Part shown: positions 1 through 8,973 of the stretch, one piece after another
Position numbering within the stretch: the stretch's first letter is position 1
Layout: every line of letters begins with the position of its first letter
Made by a program: the position numbers and the translations under genes
The notes under the pieces: generated by a model
Told to the model about the DNA's origin: nothing
Databases searched by the model: none
Seen by the model: only the letters and a program-made list of their open reading frames with translations
Assembly: GCA_022508945.1 (NCBI GenBank)
Contig: JAFLUE010000003.1
Location: 1 to 42,551 of the forward strand
DNA from: Oscillospiraceae bacterium
Lineage (GTDB): Bacteria > Bacillota > Clostridia > Oscillospirales > Ruminococcaceae
Reading direction: 5' to 3'
DNA length: 42,551 nucleotides

Positions 1-19
1 TCAAAATTACTTTAGTTAT

Positions 20-55
20 GTGGGGAAAAACTTTCTTCAGAAAGTTTTTCCCCAC
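20..55. terminator. Perfect 17-bp inverted repeat hairpin (GTGGGGAAAAACTTTCT-TC-AGAAAGTTTTTCCCCAC)
   Basis: Direct reading: two 17-nt arms separated by 2 nt. It lies downstream of the minus-strand S1 gene. It may be a terminator or a dispersed palindrome. Confidence 0.55.
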
Positions 56-97
56 GCCCACTTTCAAAGACTTTTTGAACGCTTGACTTATACCGTT

Positions 98-1030
98 TCA
101 AAGCAACGTAAAATCCGTCTCGATCATTTTCGGACAGCCCTCTGTTGAATATACCCATCTGTCAATATGTCCGGAGGAAATAAAATAGTTCAGCTTGCTT
201 TCGTGTATAATAGCGCGGTCGGCTGTATTTACAATAATAAGCTTTATTTTCATCTTTTCGGGTATGATAGCCTTTATGTAAACGCTGACGTGCTGGTTTA
301 CGCTTATGTCGGTGCGAGGTTCTGCAAGTCCCGCTAAGTTCGGCGCAAGCTCTACAAATATCCCGTATTCCTCAATTGAACGCGCGATCCCCGTTACGGT
401 CTCTCCGCTTTCAAAAAGCACGGCATTTTGCTCCCATGTTCCGAGCAGCTCCTTATGCGAGAGAAATATCCTGTCTCCGTCAAATGCTTTTATAACGGCT
501 TTTATGTCCATTCCAACAGAAAATCTGTCGGACGGATGTGAGATCCTCGAAACGGAGATCAGATCTATCGGTATAAGCGACGGTATTCCGCAGCCAATGT
601 CCACAAAACAGCCGAACTGTTCGAGGTGGGTCACTCTTGCGGAAATTACATCTCCCGCTGAAAGCTTTCGTATAAATTCATCACGACAGCGTGTCTGCGC
701 TTCTTTTCTTGAAAGAACGGCGTATTCGTTGCCAAATTCATCCTGTGTTATTTCTTTAACGGTAAAGCACACGGGTTTGTTTACCCTTGAAATAAGCGCT
801 ATGTCCTTTGTCAAACCCTCCGCGATCCCAAGCGCACCGTCCTCGCGCGGAATAATGCCTCTCATACATCCAAGATCAACAATAAGGTTGTGCTTGCTGT
901 CACAGATAATACACGGCGCTTCGACTATTTCTCCCGTTTTTATACAGTTATAGATCGCGTCCTTTGATGAGAGCTTAGCTATATTTTCGGGTGTGTTTAA
1001 AAGAAAGCCCTCCGGCATATGTTCGGTCAT
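98..1030 (-). CDS. S1 RNA-binding domain protein with several S1-like repeats (RpsA/YabR-like)
   Basis: S1-type segments, e.g. GDVISARVTHLEQFGCFVDIGCGIPSLIPIDLIS and GETVTGIARSIEEYGIFVELAPNLAGLAEP. It sits near divIC as yabR does in B. subtilis. Confidence 0.85.
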   Translation of the reverse strand: MTEHMPEGFLLNTPENIAKLSSKDAIYNCIKTGEIVEAPCIICDSKHNLIVDLGCMRGIIPREDGALGIAEGLTKDIALISRVNKPVCFTVKEITQDEFGNEYAVLSRKEAQTRCRDEFIRKLSAGDVISARVTHLEQFGCFVDIGCGIPSLIPIDLISVSRISHPSDRFSVGMDIKAVIKAFDGDRIFLSHKELLGTWEQNAVLFESGETVTGIARSIEEYGIFVELAPNLAGLAEPRTDISVNQHVSVYIKAIIPEKMKIKLIIVNTADRAIIHESKLNYFISSGHIDRWVYSTEGCPKMIETDFTLL

Positions 1031-1218
1031 TTTATACCTCCGTCAAATAAATTCATATATTAATTCATATGAACCTGACGAGGCATTTATTACTACAGAT
1101 CGGTTATAACCGATTCCATGTGTTTTGCCGAACGTTAACTGAATTTAGCCAATAATGGAGGTTGTTTGCAAAGCATATAGGGAATTGACAGACCTTTTTC
1201 AAGCTTATTTCGTAAACA

Positions 1219-1256
1219 AAAAACCGCCGTTCAGCGCCGAACGGCGGAAATTTTGC
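1219..1256 (-). terminator. Intrinsic terminator downstream of cls
   Basis: Hairpin CCGCCGTTC-agcgcc-GAACGGCGG, followed on the minus strand by a TTTTTTGTTT tract, just past the cls stop. Confidence 0.75.
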
Positions 1257-1265
1257 TGGCGAAGT

Positions 1266-2801
1266 TTACAGCATCGGAGCCAACAGTCTTAAAAACATTC
1301 TTCCGATACGAACAAATATATTGACCCTGCAGCATTTTTCGTAGGTTATCTCCTCACATTGCTCTAAGGTTTCGAGAAAATCCGACTTGATGTCTTCGAT
1401 ACAGGAGGTTTTGTACAGCCATACCCCACACTCAAAGTGAAGATAAAGACTTCGGAAGTCAAGATTTATCGTCCCGACAACGGCAAATTTGTCGTCGCTT
1501 ACAAAATTCTTTGCGTGGATAAACCCGGGCGTATATTCGTATATCTTCACACCGTATTTAGTCAGATTTTTGTAGTAGGCTTTTGTTACACAGTGAACAT
1601 ACCATTTGTCGGGAATGTGTGGGGTAATGATCCTTACGTCGATCCCGCTCTTAGCGGCAAGGATCAGCGCACTCTGCATTTCGTTGTCAATGATAAGATA
1701 TGGCGTGGTGATATATACATACTTTTTCGCGGAGTTTACGATGTTCATATAGACATTTTCGCCTACAGGCTCATTGTCGAGCGGACTGTCTGTAAACGGA
1801 ACGACGAAGCCGTTTTCGCCAAATTCCTGATTTGGGCAGAATTTGCCAAGGTCCTCGTCCTCGGTGTTTGTAAGAAAGCTCCACATTGTCAGAAACATCA
1901 TAGTAAAGCTTCTAACAGCCTGTCCCTTTACCATGATCGCGGAATCCTTCCAGTGACCGTGCTTTTCATAGCCGTTTATATATTCGTCCGCGAGATTTAC
2001 TCCGCCCGTAAAGGCAGTGTTTCCGTCAATTACCAGAATTTTTCGGTGGTCGCGGTTGTTCATTTTTGTTGATAAAATAGGTCTGAATTTGTTGAATACA
2101 CGGCATTTAATACCCTTTTCTTCAAGCACCCTGTCATATTTATACGGCAAAGTCAGCAAACACCCCACATCGTCGTATATAACCCGTACGTCGACCCCCA
2201 CATCAGCCTTTCTGACAAGAATACCTAAAATTTTGTCCCACATTTCTCCTTCGTCTATTATAAAATATTCCAGAAAAATGAATTTTTCGGCTTTTTCAAG
2301 CTCCTCAAGCATTACTCTGAATTTTTCCTCGCCGGAAGGAAAGTACGTTGTTGCGGTTTTGTCATATATGGGATATCCTCCGAATTTGGAAAGATAGTCA
2401 GCCTGTTTTCTTGCCGGTTCGTTTATGTCCGAAAGCCTGCTTATGATCTCCTCATTTTGCTTAAGCCTTTCGCGCTCGGTTTTTCCATAGTAATTCATTC
2501 TTCTGCGAAGCCTGTCTCCCGAACGGCTGTTTCCGAAAAATATAAAAAACATAACTCCGAAGATCGGCAGCGTAAGAATGGTCATTATCCAGGCTATCCT
2601 ATAGCTTGGATTAATGTCTGAGTTTACGATAAAAAACGATATCACGACCCCGATCAACTGAAACAAAAGATACGAATAGCTGTAAAGCGTTCCAAGCTCC
2701 CAGAACAGCGACATAAGATAGAATATCTGAAGCAGTATTCCGAAGACACATACAAAAACCCTGTTAAATATTTTTTTCAAAAGCTTTATTGGAATATTCA
2801 T
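1266..2801 (-). CDS. cls: Cardiolipin synthase (phospholipase D family)
   Basis: N-terminal TM helices and two HKD motifs: NNRDHRKILVIDGNTAFTGGVNLADEY and FIHAKNFVSDDKFAVVGTINLDFRS. Confidence 0.92.
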   Translation of the reverse strand: MNIPIKLLKKIFNRVFVCVFGILLQIFYLMSLFWELGTLYSYSYLLFQLIGVVISFFIVNSDINPSYRIAWIMTILTLPIFGVMFFIFFGNSRSGDRLRRRMNYYGKTERERLKQNEEIISRLSDINEPARKQADYLSKFGGYPIYDKTATTYFPSGEEKFRVMLEELEKAEKFIFLEYFIIDEGEMWDKILGILVRKADVGVDVRVIYDDVGCLLTLPYKYDRVLEEKGIKCRVFNKFRPILSTKMNNRDHRKILVIDGNTAFTGGVNLADEYINGYEKHGHWKDSAIMVKGQAVRSFTMMFLTMWSFLTNTEDEDLGKFCPNQEFGENGFVVPFTDSPLDNEPVGENVYMNIVNSAKKYVYITTPYLIIDNEMQSALILAAKSGIDVRIITPHIPDKWYVHCVTKAYYKNLTKYGVKIYEYTPGFIHAKNFVSDDKFAVVGTINLDFRSLYLHFECGVWLYKTSCIEDIKSDFLETLEQCEEITYEKCCRVNIFVRIGRMFLRLLAPML

Positions 2802-2919
2802 ATAAATAAAATCCCTTTTAAAACAAATAATCGGATCCGGTTATGTATCGGCGCTCCTGAACATAACTGTATATTTCATATTGTTTGTCTTCAAAAGGGA
2901 AAGAATACAGAAAGAATAT

Positions 2920-2947
2920 AAAAAAACAGCCCATGAGGGCTGTTATC
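2920..2947 (-). terminator. Intrinsic terminator downstream of divIC-like gene
   Basis: Minus strand reads AACAGCCCTCATGGGCTGTTTTTTT: GC stem plus T tract. Confidence 0.7.
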
Positions 2948-2967
2948 GTGTTCGGTCATAGACCATA

Positions 2968-3312
2968 TCAATTCCCCGGAACAACATAATAAATACGCTC
3001 GTCGGGATTTGCGAAATCAAATTTGTCACGGGCAATGTTTTCTATATATTCATCAAGATTCACGCCGTTCAGATAACCGTTTATCTGCGCGTTCTGTTCC
3101 TTGACCTCAGCGGTTTGCTTAGCAAGCGCTTCATATTCTGCGGTTTGTTCTTTTATTGCGATGCTGTTGGAAATAACGGTATAAACCACAAAAATCGCAG
3201 CAATTAAAACCGCCGCACCCGCAATAATGTTAACCAAGCTGTGTCGCTTGACATTTCTACGGGCCCCTCTTGACGACAGCCTTAATAACATTTTTATTTT
3301 CACCTTCCCCAA
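2968..3312 (-). CDS. divIC: Septum formation initiator, DivIC/FtsB family
   Basis: Small protein with one TM helix, a coiled coil (EQTAEYEALAKQTAEVKEQNAQI) and C-terminal YIENIARDKFDFANPDERIYYVVPGN. It sits next to yabQ. Confidence 0.85.
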   Translation of the reverse strand: MGKVKIKMLLRLSSRGARRNVKRHSLVNIIAGAAVLIAAIFVVYTVISNSIAIKEQTAEYEALAKQTAEVKEQNAQINGYLNGVNLDEYIENIARDKFDFANPDERIYYVVPGN

Positions 3313-3799
3313 TTTTTTCTGATCTTTCTTTATTATACACTATGTTGCCGTCTAAATGCAAGTTATTAAGCAGCTTTTTCTTGTTATCTTGCATATTTTC
3401 GGAGATTTTAACAAATTCTGACTTGGCTTTGTGTGCAATTTTTCCAATGATTTCGGCTGTTGAAGCCTGCAATTTTTTAACCAGCTTTCCGAGTGTTTTT
3501 CTCCAGATGACCGCCATACCGCTTTCAATTAGATTAAGAACTCTGCCTATGGTGGTTATATAAGCAAAAACTCCGGCTCCAAAGCCGATCACGGTGTAAA
3601 TACGTATATAGTTTCCCAAATTTTCCGAAAGACCTACTACCGCGAAAGCCGCGGCAATAAAAAACAACATATCGCATACAAAAATCGCCGCCTTAAACTG
3701 AAGTATAAGACGTATTATCCTGAATATTTCATAAACAATCCCAAATATAAAGCCTGCCGCAAATGCGATAGCCAGGCAGTCCGCAATACTTACGTTCAT
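3257..3799 (-). CDS. yabQ: Spore cortex biosynthesis protein YabQ-like
   Basis: Multi-TM N-terminus (ADCLAIAFAAGFIFGIVYEIFRIIRLILQF) and synteny between yabP and divIC. Confidence 0.78.
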   Translation of the reverse strand: MNVSIADCLAIAFAAGFIFGIVYEIFRIIRLILQFKAAIFVCDMLFFIAAAFAVVGLSENLGNYIRIYTVIGFGAGVFAYITTIGRVLNLIESGMAVIWRKTLGKLVKKLQASTAEIIGKIAHKAKSEFVKISENMQDNKKKLLNNLHLDGNIVYNKERSEKIGEGENKNVIKAVVKRGP

Positions 3800-3811
3800 A
3801 TTTTCACCATA

Positions 3812-4069
3812 TCATCTGAAAATTTTCTTAAACGGCCCGTCCATAACGCTGCTTCTGCTATAGCTGAGGCTGTTTACCGTTCCGGTCATAAAAAAGTCCT
3901 TTGTCTGAGCGTCGAGAGTTGTGACGTGAAGATCCTCTCCCTTAATGACAAGCTCGCCCATGATCGTTGATAAAACAACTATATTTTCACTGAACTTGTC
4001 AATGTCGTTTACGCCGGTTATTTTCAGTGAGTTTCTGTTTTCCATAATAATATTGTGATATTCCTGCAT
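3812..4069 (-). CDS. yabP: Sporulation protein YabP-like
   Basis: Small protein with NRNSLKITGVNDIDKFSENIVVLSTIMGELVIKGEDLHVTTLDAQTKDFFMTGTVNSLSYS, typical of YabP. ATG at 4069 is preferred over the upstream GTG at 4078 because of an SD-like GGGGGTGA. Confidence 0.85.
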   Translation of the reverse strand: MQEYHNIIMENRNSLKITGVNDIDKFSENIVVLSTIMGELVIKGEDLHVTTLDAQTKDFFMTGTVNSLSYSRSSVMDGPFKKIFR

Positions 4070-4078
4070 AAAAATCAC

Positions 4079-4106
4079 CCCCGCTGATAAATTGTATTCA
4101 GCGGGG
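4079..4106 (-). promoter_or_regulatory. 9-bp GC-rich hairpin overlapping the yabP Shine-Dalgarno (terminator-like or SD-sequestering)
   Basis: Stem 4079-4087/4098-4106. On the minus strand it reads CCCCGCTGA-N10-TCAGCGGGGgTGATTTTTATG. Confidence 0.6.
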
Positions 4107-4192
4107 AATTGATATATTCTTGGGCTTGTTCACTAAATCGTTATGTGTTTAAAAAACTCCGAATGCCGAGCCGTAATTTATCGGGCATTTTC

Positions 4193-4429
4193 TCATATTA
4201 CCTCATACAAAGCCGCGGCTTCATCCTTTTTTGTAAATTCTTTTATGTCAGTGACCCTGACCTTTATCGGCTTTCCGATGTTTATTTCAATAATATCCGC
4301 AACCTTCACCTCGTAAGACGCTCTTGCGGCTTTTCCGTTTACAAAAACCTTTTCCGCGTCACAGGCTTCATTTGCGACGGTTCTGCGCTTTATAAGCCTC
4401 GAAACCTTTAAAAACTTATCTAATCTCAT
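4193..4429 (-). CDS. rqcP: S4-domain RNA-binding protein, RqcP/YabO/Hsp15 family
   Basis: MRLDKFLKVSRLIKRRTVANEACDAEKVFVNGKAARASYEVKVADIIEI is a typical S4 domain. It lies between mazG/HU and yabP. Confidence 0.92.
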   Translation of the reverse strand: MRLDKFLKVSRLIKRRTVANEACDAEKVFVNGKAARASYEVKVADIIEINIGKPIKVRVTDIKEFTKKDEAAALYEVI

Positions 4430-4558
4430 TTTTTACTTCTTTCCGGAAAATCATTAATCAAAATACCGATCCGATTGTATATTGCATTATTGTATCATAA
4501 CTGATTTTTTACTGCCGTACAGCAGCATACGATAAATAAACATAATTCGGAAAAATAA

Positions 4559-4588
4559 AAAGCGGCGGAACCCGCCGCTTTTTTCATG
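4559..4588 (-). terminator. Hairpin terminator downstream of HU gene
   Basis: AAAAAGCGGCGGaacCCGCCGCTTTTTT: GC stem with flanking A/T tracts. Confidence 0.8.
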
Positions 4589-4605
4589 ATCCGTTCGTCG
4601 GAAAA

Positions 4606-4908
4606 TTACTTTTTCTTCTTCTTAGTTGCAACGGGAGTGCTTACAGCATCCTTAAGAGCGCGTCCTGCCTTGAAAGCGGGAACCTTTGTCGCGGGAATGG
4701 AGATCTTCTCCTTTGTGCGAGGATTGATACCTGTTCTCGACGCACGCTCACGAACCTCAAATGTTCCGAATCCAACCAACTGGATAGACTCACCCTTAGC
4801 AAGAGTCTCGGAAACAGTCTCGATAACTGCTGCAACTGCCTTTTCAGCGTCCTTCTTTGTAAGACCTGACTTAGCTGCTACTTCTGTAACTAATTCTGCT
4901 TTTGTCAT
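4606..4908 (-). CDS. hup: HU-family DNA-binding protein
   Basis: MTKAELVTEVAAKSGLTKKDAEKAV...GFGTFEVRERASRTGINPRTKEKISIPATKVPAFKAGRALKDAV. ATG at 4908 is preceded by GGAGG. Confidence 0.96.
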   Translation of the reverse strand: MTKAELVTEVAAKSGLTKKDAEKAVAAVIETVSETLAKGESIQLVGFGTFEVRERASRTGINPRTKEKISIPATKVPAFKAGRALKDAVSTPVATKKKKK

Positions 4909-4929
4909 TTGTAAAACCTCCAAAAAATT

Positions 4930-5763
4930 CTATCTAATAGCGGCCGTTCCGCTAAAGATCCTGTTTTTTACCCCGCGAAGCTCGTCCTCCGAAAGCTTAT
5001 CAAGCTCTCTTTTGTTTGCGGAAATTTCCTCTTCGGCTTTCCTGAACTCAGCCGTAAATCTTTGAGAAGCATAAGTAAGCGCCTTCTCACTGTCAACCTT
5101 TAAAAGCCTGTCCACCTCGCAGATCTTGAGCAAGATCACGCCCATCATACTCTGATAAAGCTCGTTCTTATCACCGTCTGTATTATCTGCGTTTTTTTCA
5201 GCTTCGTCCGCAAGTCTGCTTAATTCCTTTGAAAGCGCTCTCAGCGCTTCTGCAGGATCTTTTTCGCAAATACCGGCTCTTGATGCTCTCCTGCAAATTT
5301 TATCGCCCTTTATCAAAGCGGGGAAGGTACTCGGGATACTTTCGAGAGTATCCGAATAGCTTTCCTGCTTTTTGGTTTCCTTTTTTATCGCGTCCCAGTT
5401 TTTAAGAACCTCGTCCGCTGTTTCGGCTTTTACGCTTCCGAAAACGTGCGGATGACGCTCGATAAGCTTTTTGCAGATATCGCTGCAAACATCATTAAAA
5501 ACGAAATTGTTTTTTTCACTTTCGATCTGAGCGTGAAAAACGATCTGCAAGAGCAGATCTCCAAGCTCCTCACGAAGCATCTCCGGACTGTCCCTGTCTA
5601 TTCCCTCACAAACCTCATACGTTTCCTCAATGAGATCGGAGCGTATGCTTTCGTGCGTCTGAACCTTGTCCCACGGACAGCCGTTTTCGCTTCTCAGGAT
5701 CTTAACTATTTCAATCAGGTCGGAAATGTCATAATTGTTCTTAAATACAAAATCCATTTCCAA
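4930..5763 (-). CDS. mazG: Nucleoside triphosphate pyrophosphohydrolase MazG
   Basis: LRSENGCPWDKVQTHESIRSDLIEETYEVCEGID...LREELGDLLLQIVFHA...HPHVFG. Confidence 0.95.
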   Translation of the reverse strand: MEMDFVFKNNYDISDLIEIVKILRSENGCPWDKVQTHESIRSDLIEETYEVCEGIDRDSPEMLREELGDLLLQIVFHAQIESEKNNFVFNDVCSDICKKLIERHPHVFGSVKAETADEVLKNWDAIKKETKKQESYSDTLESIPSTFPALIKGDKICRRASRAGICEKDPAEALRALSKELSRLADEAEKNADNTDGDKNELYQSMMGVILLKICEVDRLLKVDSEKALTYASQRFTAEFRKAEEEISANKRELDKLSEDELRGVKNRIFSGTAAIR

Positions 5764-5827
5764 CGCCCCTAAGAAAAGATTACTTTCTTATAATACCCTA
5801 TTTTATTTATTTTTTCAAGGGCTTTTT

Positions 5828-7516
5828 TCAATTTTTTTCAATTTTTTTGTTAATTATAGCGTTTATACAAAATCCGTGATTCAAAATAGTTAATATTGCA
5901 CAAACAAAAACGCCTGAAATTACTGAAATTCCAATGGAAAACAGTTCGTTTACGGAATTTTTAAGGCATTCATGTACTATTCCCGCACATATTCCGCAGA
6001 TGATCCCGCTGAAAAGGTTCGGAATAATTGCTTTCAAAAGTCCTGTTTTTTGCGGAAAATTGCGTTTTAGGGCTAAAAGTCCGAAAAACGCCGTAAACGC
6101 GTAGCCTATTATGCTTGAGAGCGCCGCACCCGAAATATTGAGTGCGGGGATTGAGATCAATATCGGATTTAGGATAAGTTTAAGAAATACCGAGATTATC
6201 ATAAGAACAAGAGGGATAAACGGTTTTCCGATCGATTGGAAAATTCCGAACAGCGAGGAGGAGATAACCATAAAAATTCCGCCGAGGCACAGGATTACAA
6301 ATGAGTTTACGCAAACAGAAACCTCAGCCGCGCGCGATCTGTATAGTAAATTCAGCACAGGCTCCGCAAGCGCCGCCGCTCCGAAACAGGCGGGACAGGC
6401 GATAAGTGTGCTTGTTCTGATTTGGAGCGATATTTTTTGCGCGATAAGCTTTACGTCTTTTTTCTCCCATGCCGCCGCGATCTCGGGAGCCGCGGCTGTT
6501 CCTGCCATTCCCGCAAAGGACGGAATGAGCATAAAAAGCGAGGTCGCTATTCCCGTGTAGCTTCCGTACATGAAGTTTGCAAGCTCGGAAAAGCCTCCGC
6601 ACTGTTCGATTATCGCCCTGAAATTTTCTGTGTAAAACGCTTGATTCCGCTCGGCGGACGCGGCAAGCGTTCTGGTTACGGTAAGCAGATCGACAAACGA
6701 AACACAGTTCATAACAAGCGCCGAAGCTGACAACGGCAGCGTCTCCCTTATAAGCGATATGCATATCTCACGGACGCTGTATTCGCATCTTTTAGGCAGA
6801 CGGATCCGGTTTTTGTTTTTTCGTTCCATAATCAAAAGCGTTATCAGTCCGAAGCCCTCGCTTATGCTTACGGCAAAAATCGCTCCCGCCGCCGCGTATG
6901 GCAGAGAAGTATTATACGCCTGTTCAATGGTCGAGCAGGATACTCCGAAAACATCTTTGCCGCTGTTAAACGCGTTTTGTGCGTAGAAAACAGCCGCGTA
7001 TGACAGAGACAGCCCGAAAATCGCTCTTGAAACAGCCTCAGCCACTGAAGCCGCCGCGGACGGTCTTACGTCTGAAAGACCCTCGCGATAGCCTCTGAAA
7101 ACGCTCGCTATACAGCATAAGGTAACTGCGGGGGCAATACATATTATCGCCAAAACGCTTTTCGGAGAGCAGGCTATGTAATTCGCGAACGGTTTTGCAA
7201 GAAGCGCTATGAGCATTGTTCCCATAATTCCCACCGCCGCAAAAAGCATAACGGCATATTTCCTTACTACCGCCGCTCTGCAAAGATCGTCACAGGCAGC
7301 ACACCGCGCCGTTGTACGCATGATCGCCGTGGGAATACCTGCCGCCGTAAGCGCGAAGATCGGCGAGTACAGACCGTATGCGGTCGAGAAGTATCCCATT
7401 CCCGTTCCTCCCAGGAGATTTGCGAGAGGTATTTTGAACAATGCCCCGACAATTTTTGTTATTGCCATGGAAACAAACAAAAACGCCGCGTTTTTAATAA
7501 ATCTTTTATCGCTCAT
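5828..7516 (-). CDS. Polysaccharide/lipid flippase, SpoVB/MATE-like (MOP superfamily)
   Basis: Multi-TM protein with FIKNAAFLFVSMAITKIVGALFKIPLANLLGGTGMGYFSTAYGLY near the N-terminus, typical of SpoVB/YabM. Likely start is ATG at 7516 with SD AGAAAGGG. Confidence 0.88.
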   Translation of the reverse strand: MSDKRFIKNAAFLFVSMAITKIVGALFKIPLANLLGGTGMGYFSTAYGLYSPIFALTAAGIPTAIMRTTARCAACDDLCRAAVVRKYAVMLFAAVGIMGTMLIALLAKPFANYIACSPKSVLAIICIAPAVTLCCIASVFRGYREGLSDVRPSAAASVAEAVSRAIFGLSLSYAAVFYAQNAFNSGKDVFGVSCSTIEQAYNTSLPYAAAGAIFAVSISEGFGLITLLIMERKNKNRIRLPKRCEYSVREICISLIRETLPLSASALVMNCVSFVDLLTVTRTLAASAERNQAFYTENFRAIIEQCGGFSELANFMYGSYTGIATSLFMLIPSFAGMAGTAAAPEIAAAWEKKDVKLIAQKISLQIRTSTLIACPACFGAAALAEPVLNLLYRSRAAEVSVCVNSFVILCLGGIFMVISSSLFGIFQSIGKPFIPLVLMIISVFLKLILNPILISIPALNISGAALSSIIGYAFTAFFGLLALKRNFPQKTGLLKAIIPNLFSGIICGICAGIVHECLKNSVNELFSIGISVISGVFVCAILTILNHGFCINAIINKKIEKN

Positions 7517-7715
7517 AAATTTGCCCTTTCTTTTATAAAATCCGACGGAGGATCCGATTTTGTACAAGTCTATGAGCTTAAAACTCTGTTTATGAACTCA
7601 ATTTGGGCAAATGCATATAATAAAGAAGCGGAAGCATCTGCCGAAGCTTACAGAAAAGCTTAAAGCAAAAGCATTCGCTGATACTACTTACCTCATATAA
7701 TGAAAGGAAGATTTT

Positions 7716-7874
7716 ATGGATAAAATGAAGGCGCGCGTCGGATATTCATATGTTCCGATACAGCGAATGGATAGAGTCTATTCACCGGCAAAGGCGCTTA
7801 TGGCGGGAACGATTTTCCCCGAGCTTAACATCACTATTGATGAATACGAGAGGGGGCTTTTCAATGGGAAATAA
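7716..7874 (+). CDS. cotJA: Spore coat associated protein CotJA (52 aa; not in the supplied ORF track)
   Basis: Read directly: MDKMKARVGYSYVPIQRMDRVYSPAKALMAGTIFPELNITIDEYERGLFNGK*. SD GAAAGGAAG upstream; the stop overlaps the cotJB start. Confidence 0.88.
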   Translation: MDKMKARVGYSYVPIQRMDRVYSPAKALMAGTIFPELNITIDEYERGLFNGK

Positions 7875-8187
7875 TATGAGTATGAGCTACAACAACCGTC
7901 ATTTCGAAAGAAATGAAAACAGCACAGGCAGCAACGGCAGCCAGCCGGGCTGCGCTCAGCTTATGAAAGCAATAATGGAAGCTGACTTTTTCGCTATGGA
8001 TCTTAAGCTTTACCTCGATACCCACCCCGACGATGAAAGAGCGATCGGAATGTTCCGCGAAGCCGTAAAACAGTATAATGCCTGCAAAGCGGCGTTTGAA
8101 GAAAGCTTTTATCCGATCACTTCAAACAGCGCGGGAAAAGACGGAGAATGGGACTGGCTTTGCGGAAAATTCCCTCCTCAAAGCTGA
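7864..8187 (+). CDS. cotJB: Spore coat protein CotJB
   Basis: LMKAIMEADFFAMDLKLYLDTHPDDERAIGMFREAVKQYNACKAAFEESFYPIT. The start is ATG at 7864; the track's 7750 start extends into cotJA out of frame. Confidence 0.92.
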   Translation: MGNNMSMSYNNRHFERNENSTGSNGSQPGCAQLMKAIMEADFFAMDLKLYLDTHPDDERAIGMFREAVKQYNACKAAFEESFYPITSNSAGKDGEWDWLCGKFPPQS

Positions 8188-8214
8188 GATAATTTGAATA
8201 CGAGGTGACACTAT

Positions 8215-8781
8215 ATGTTTATTTTTGAGAAAAGAACACAAATTCCCGTAAACATAAAAAACAAAAACCCGCGGCTTGCGGGAATCATTCTCTCGCAATA
8301 TGGCGGTCCTGACGGGGAATTGGGCGCATCACTGCGCTATCTGTCGCAGAGATTTTCAATGCCTGACAATATGGGAAAGGCACTGCTTACGGATATCGGC
8401 ACTGAGGAATTAGCTCATCTTGAGATCGTCGGAAGCATAGTTTCCCAGCTTACGGACGGAGAAGGCGCAAGAAGCTTTGATAAATACGGCGCGGGCGCAT
8501 ACTACGTAGATCACGCAAACGCGGTCTATCCCGCGAGCGCGGCAGGAGTTCCGTTTACCGCGGCATATCTTCAGAGCAAGGCCGATCCGATTGCGGATCT
8601 TACGGAGGATTTAGCGGCAGAGCAGAAGGCGAGAGCAACATACGACAATATTCTTCGTCTTTCGGACGATCCCGATGTAAACGAAGTCATAAAGTTCCTT
8701 CGCGAGCGTGAGATCGTACATTTCCAGCGCTTTGGAGAGCTTCTCGATCACTATCAGGAGAAGATCCCGAAAAACTGCTGA
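8215..8781 (+). CDS. cotJC: Manganese catalase family spore coat protein CotJC
   Basis: LAGIILSQYGGPDGELGASLRYLSQRFSMPD...LLTDIGTEELAHLEIVGSIV; last gene of the cotJ operon. Confidence 0.93.
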   Translation: MFIFEKRTQIPVNIKNKNPRLAGIILSQYGGPDGELGASLRYLSQRFSMPDNMGKALLTDIGTEELAHLEIVGSIVSQLTDGEGARSFDKYGAGAYYVDHANAVYPASAAGVPFTAAYLQSKADPIADLTEDLAAEQKARATYDNILRLSDDPDVNEVIKFLREREIVHFQRFGELLDHYQEKIPKNC

Positions 8782-8808
8782 ATTAAAGCTTGAATAATTG
8801 AATTAAGG

Positions 8809-8844
8809 AAACGTGCGTCAGAGATCTGTTTGGCGCACGTTTTA
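8809..8844 (+). terminator. Intrinsic terminator of cotJ operon
   Basis: AAACGTGCG...CGCACGTTTT stem shortly after the cotJC stop. Confidence 0.65.
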
Positions 8845-8973
8845 CTATTTCGTAAAAATGTTCATTCTTTTTAATTGTCAATTTCATGCTTTTTTTCAAA
8901 AGCTCTTGAAAAAAACGGCGGATTGTGTTACAATATTTACATAAATAATTCTATTAACGGGTTGGATTGTAAA

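Noticed and set aside
306-953. 215-aa plus-strand ORF inside the S1-domain gene
   Set aside because: Antisense to a clear S1 protein; no SD or recognisable domain. GC-skewed codon shadow.
1437-2397. Plus-strand ORFs (211 aa and 126 aa) opposite cls
   Set aside because: Antisense shadow of a well-supported PLD-family gene.
6111-7452. Multiple ORFs on both strands within the SpoVB/MATE gene
   Set aside because: All overlap one clear multi-TM protein; compositions are low-complexity and no start signals are convincing.
7580-7715. Sigma-E/K or sigma-G type promoter upstream of cotJA
   Set aside because: GCATATAATA-like boxes are present but spacing and -35 match are ambiguous by eye; needs TSS data.
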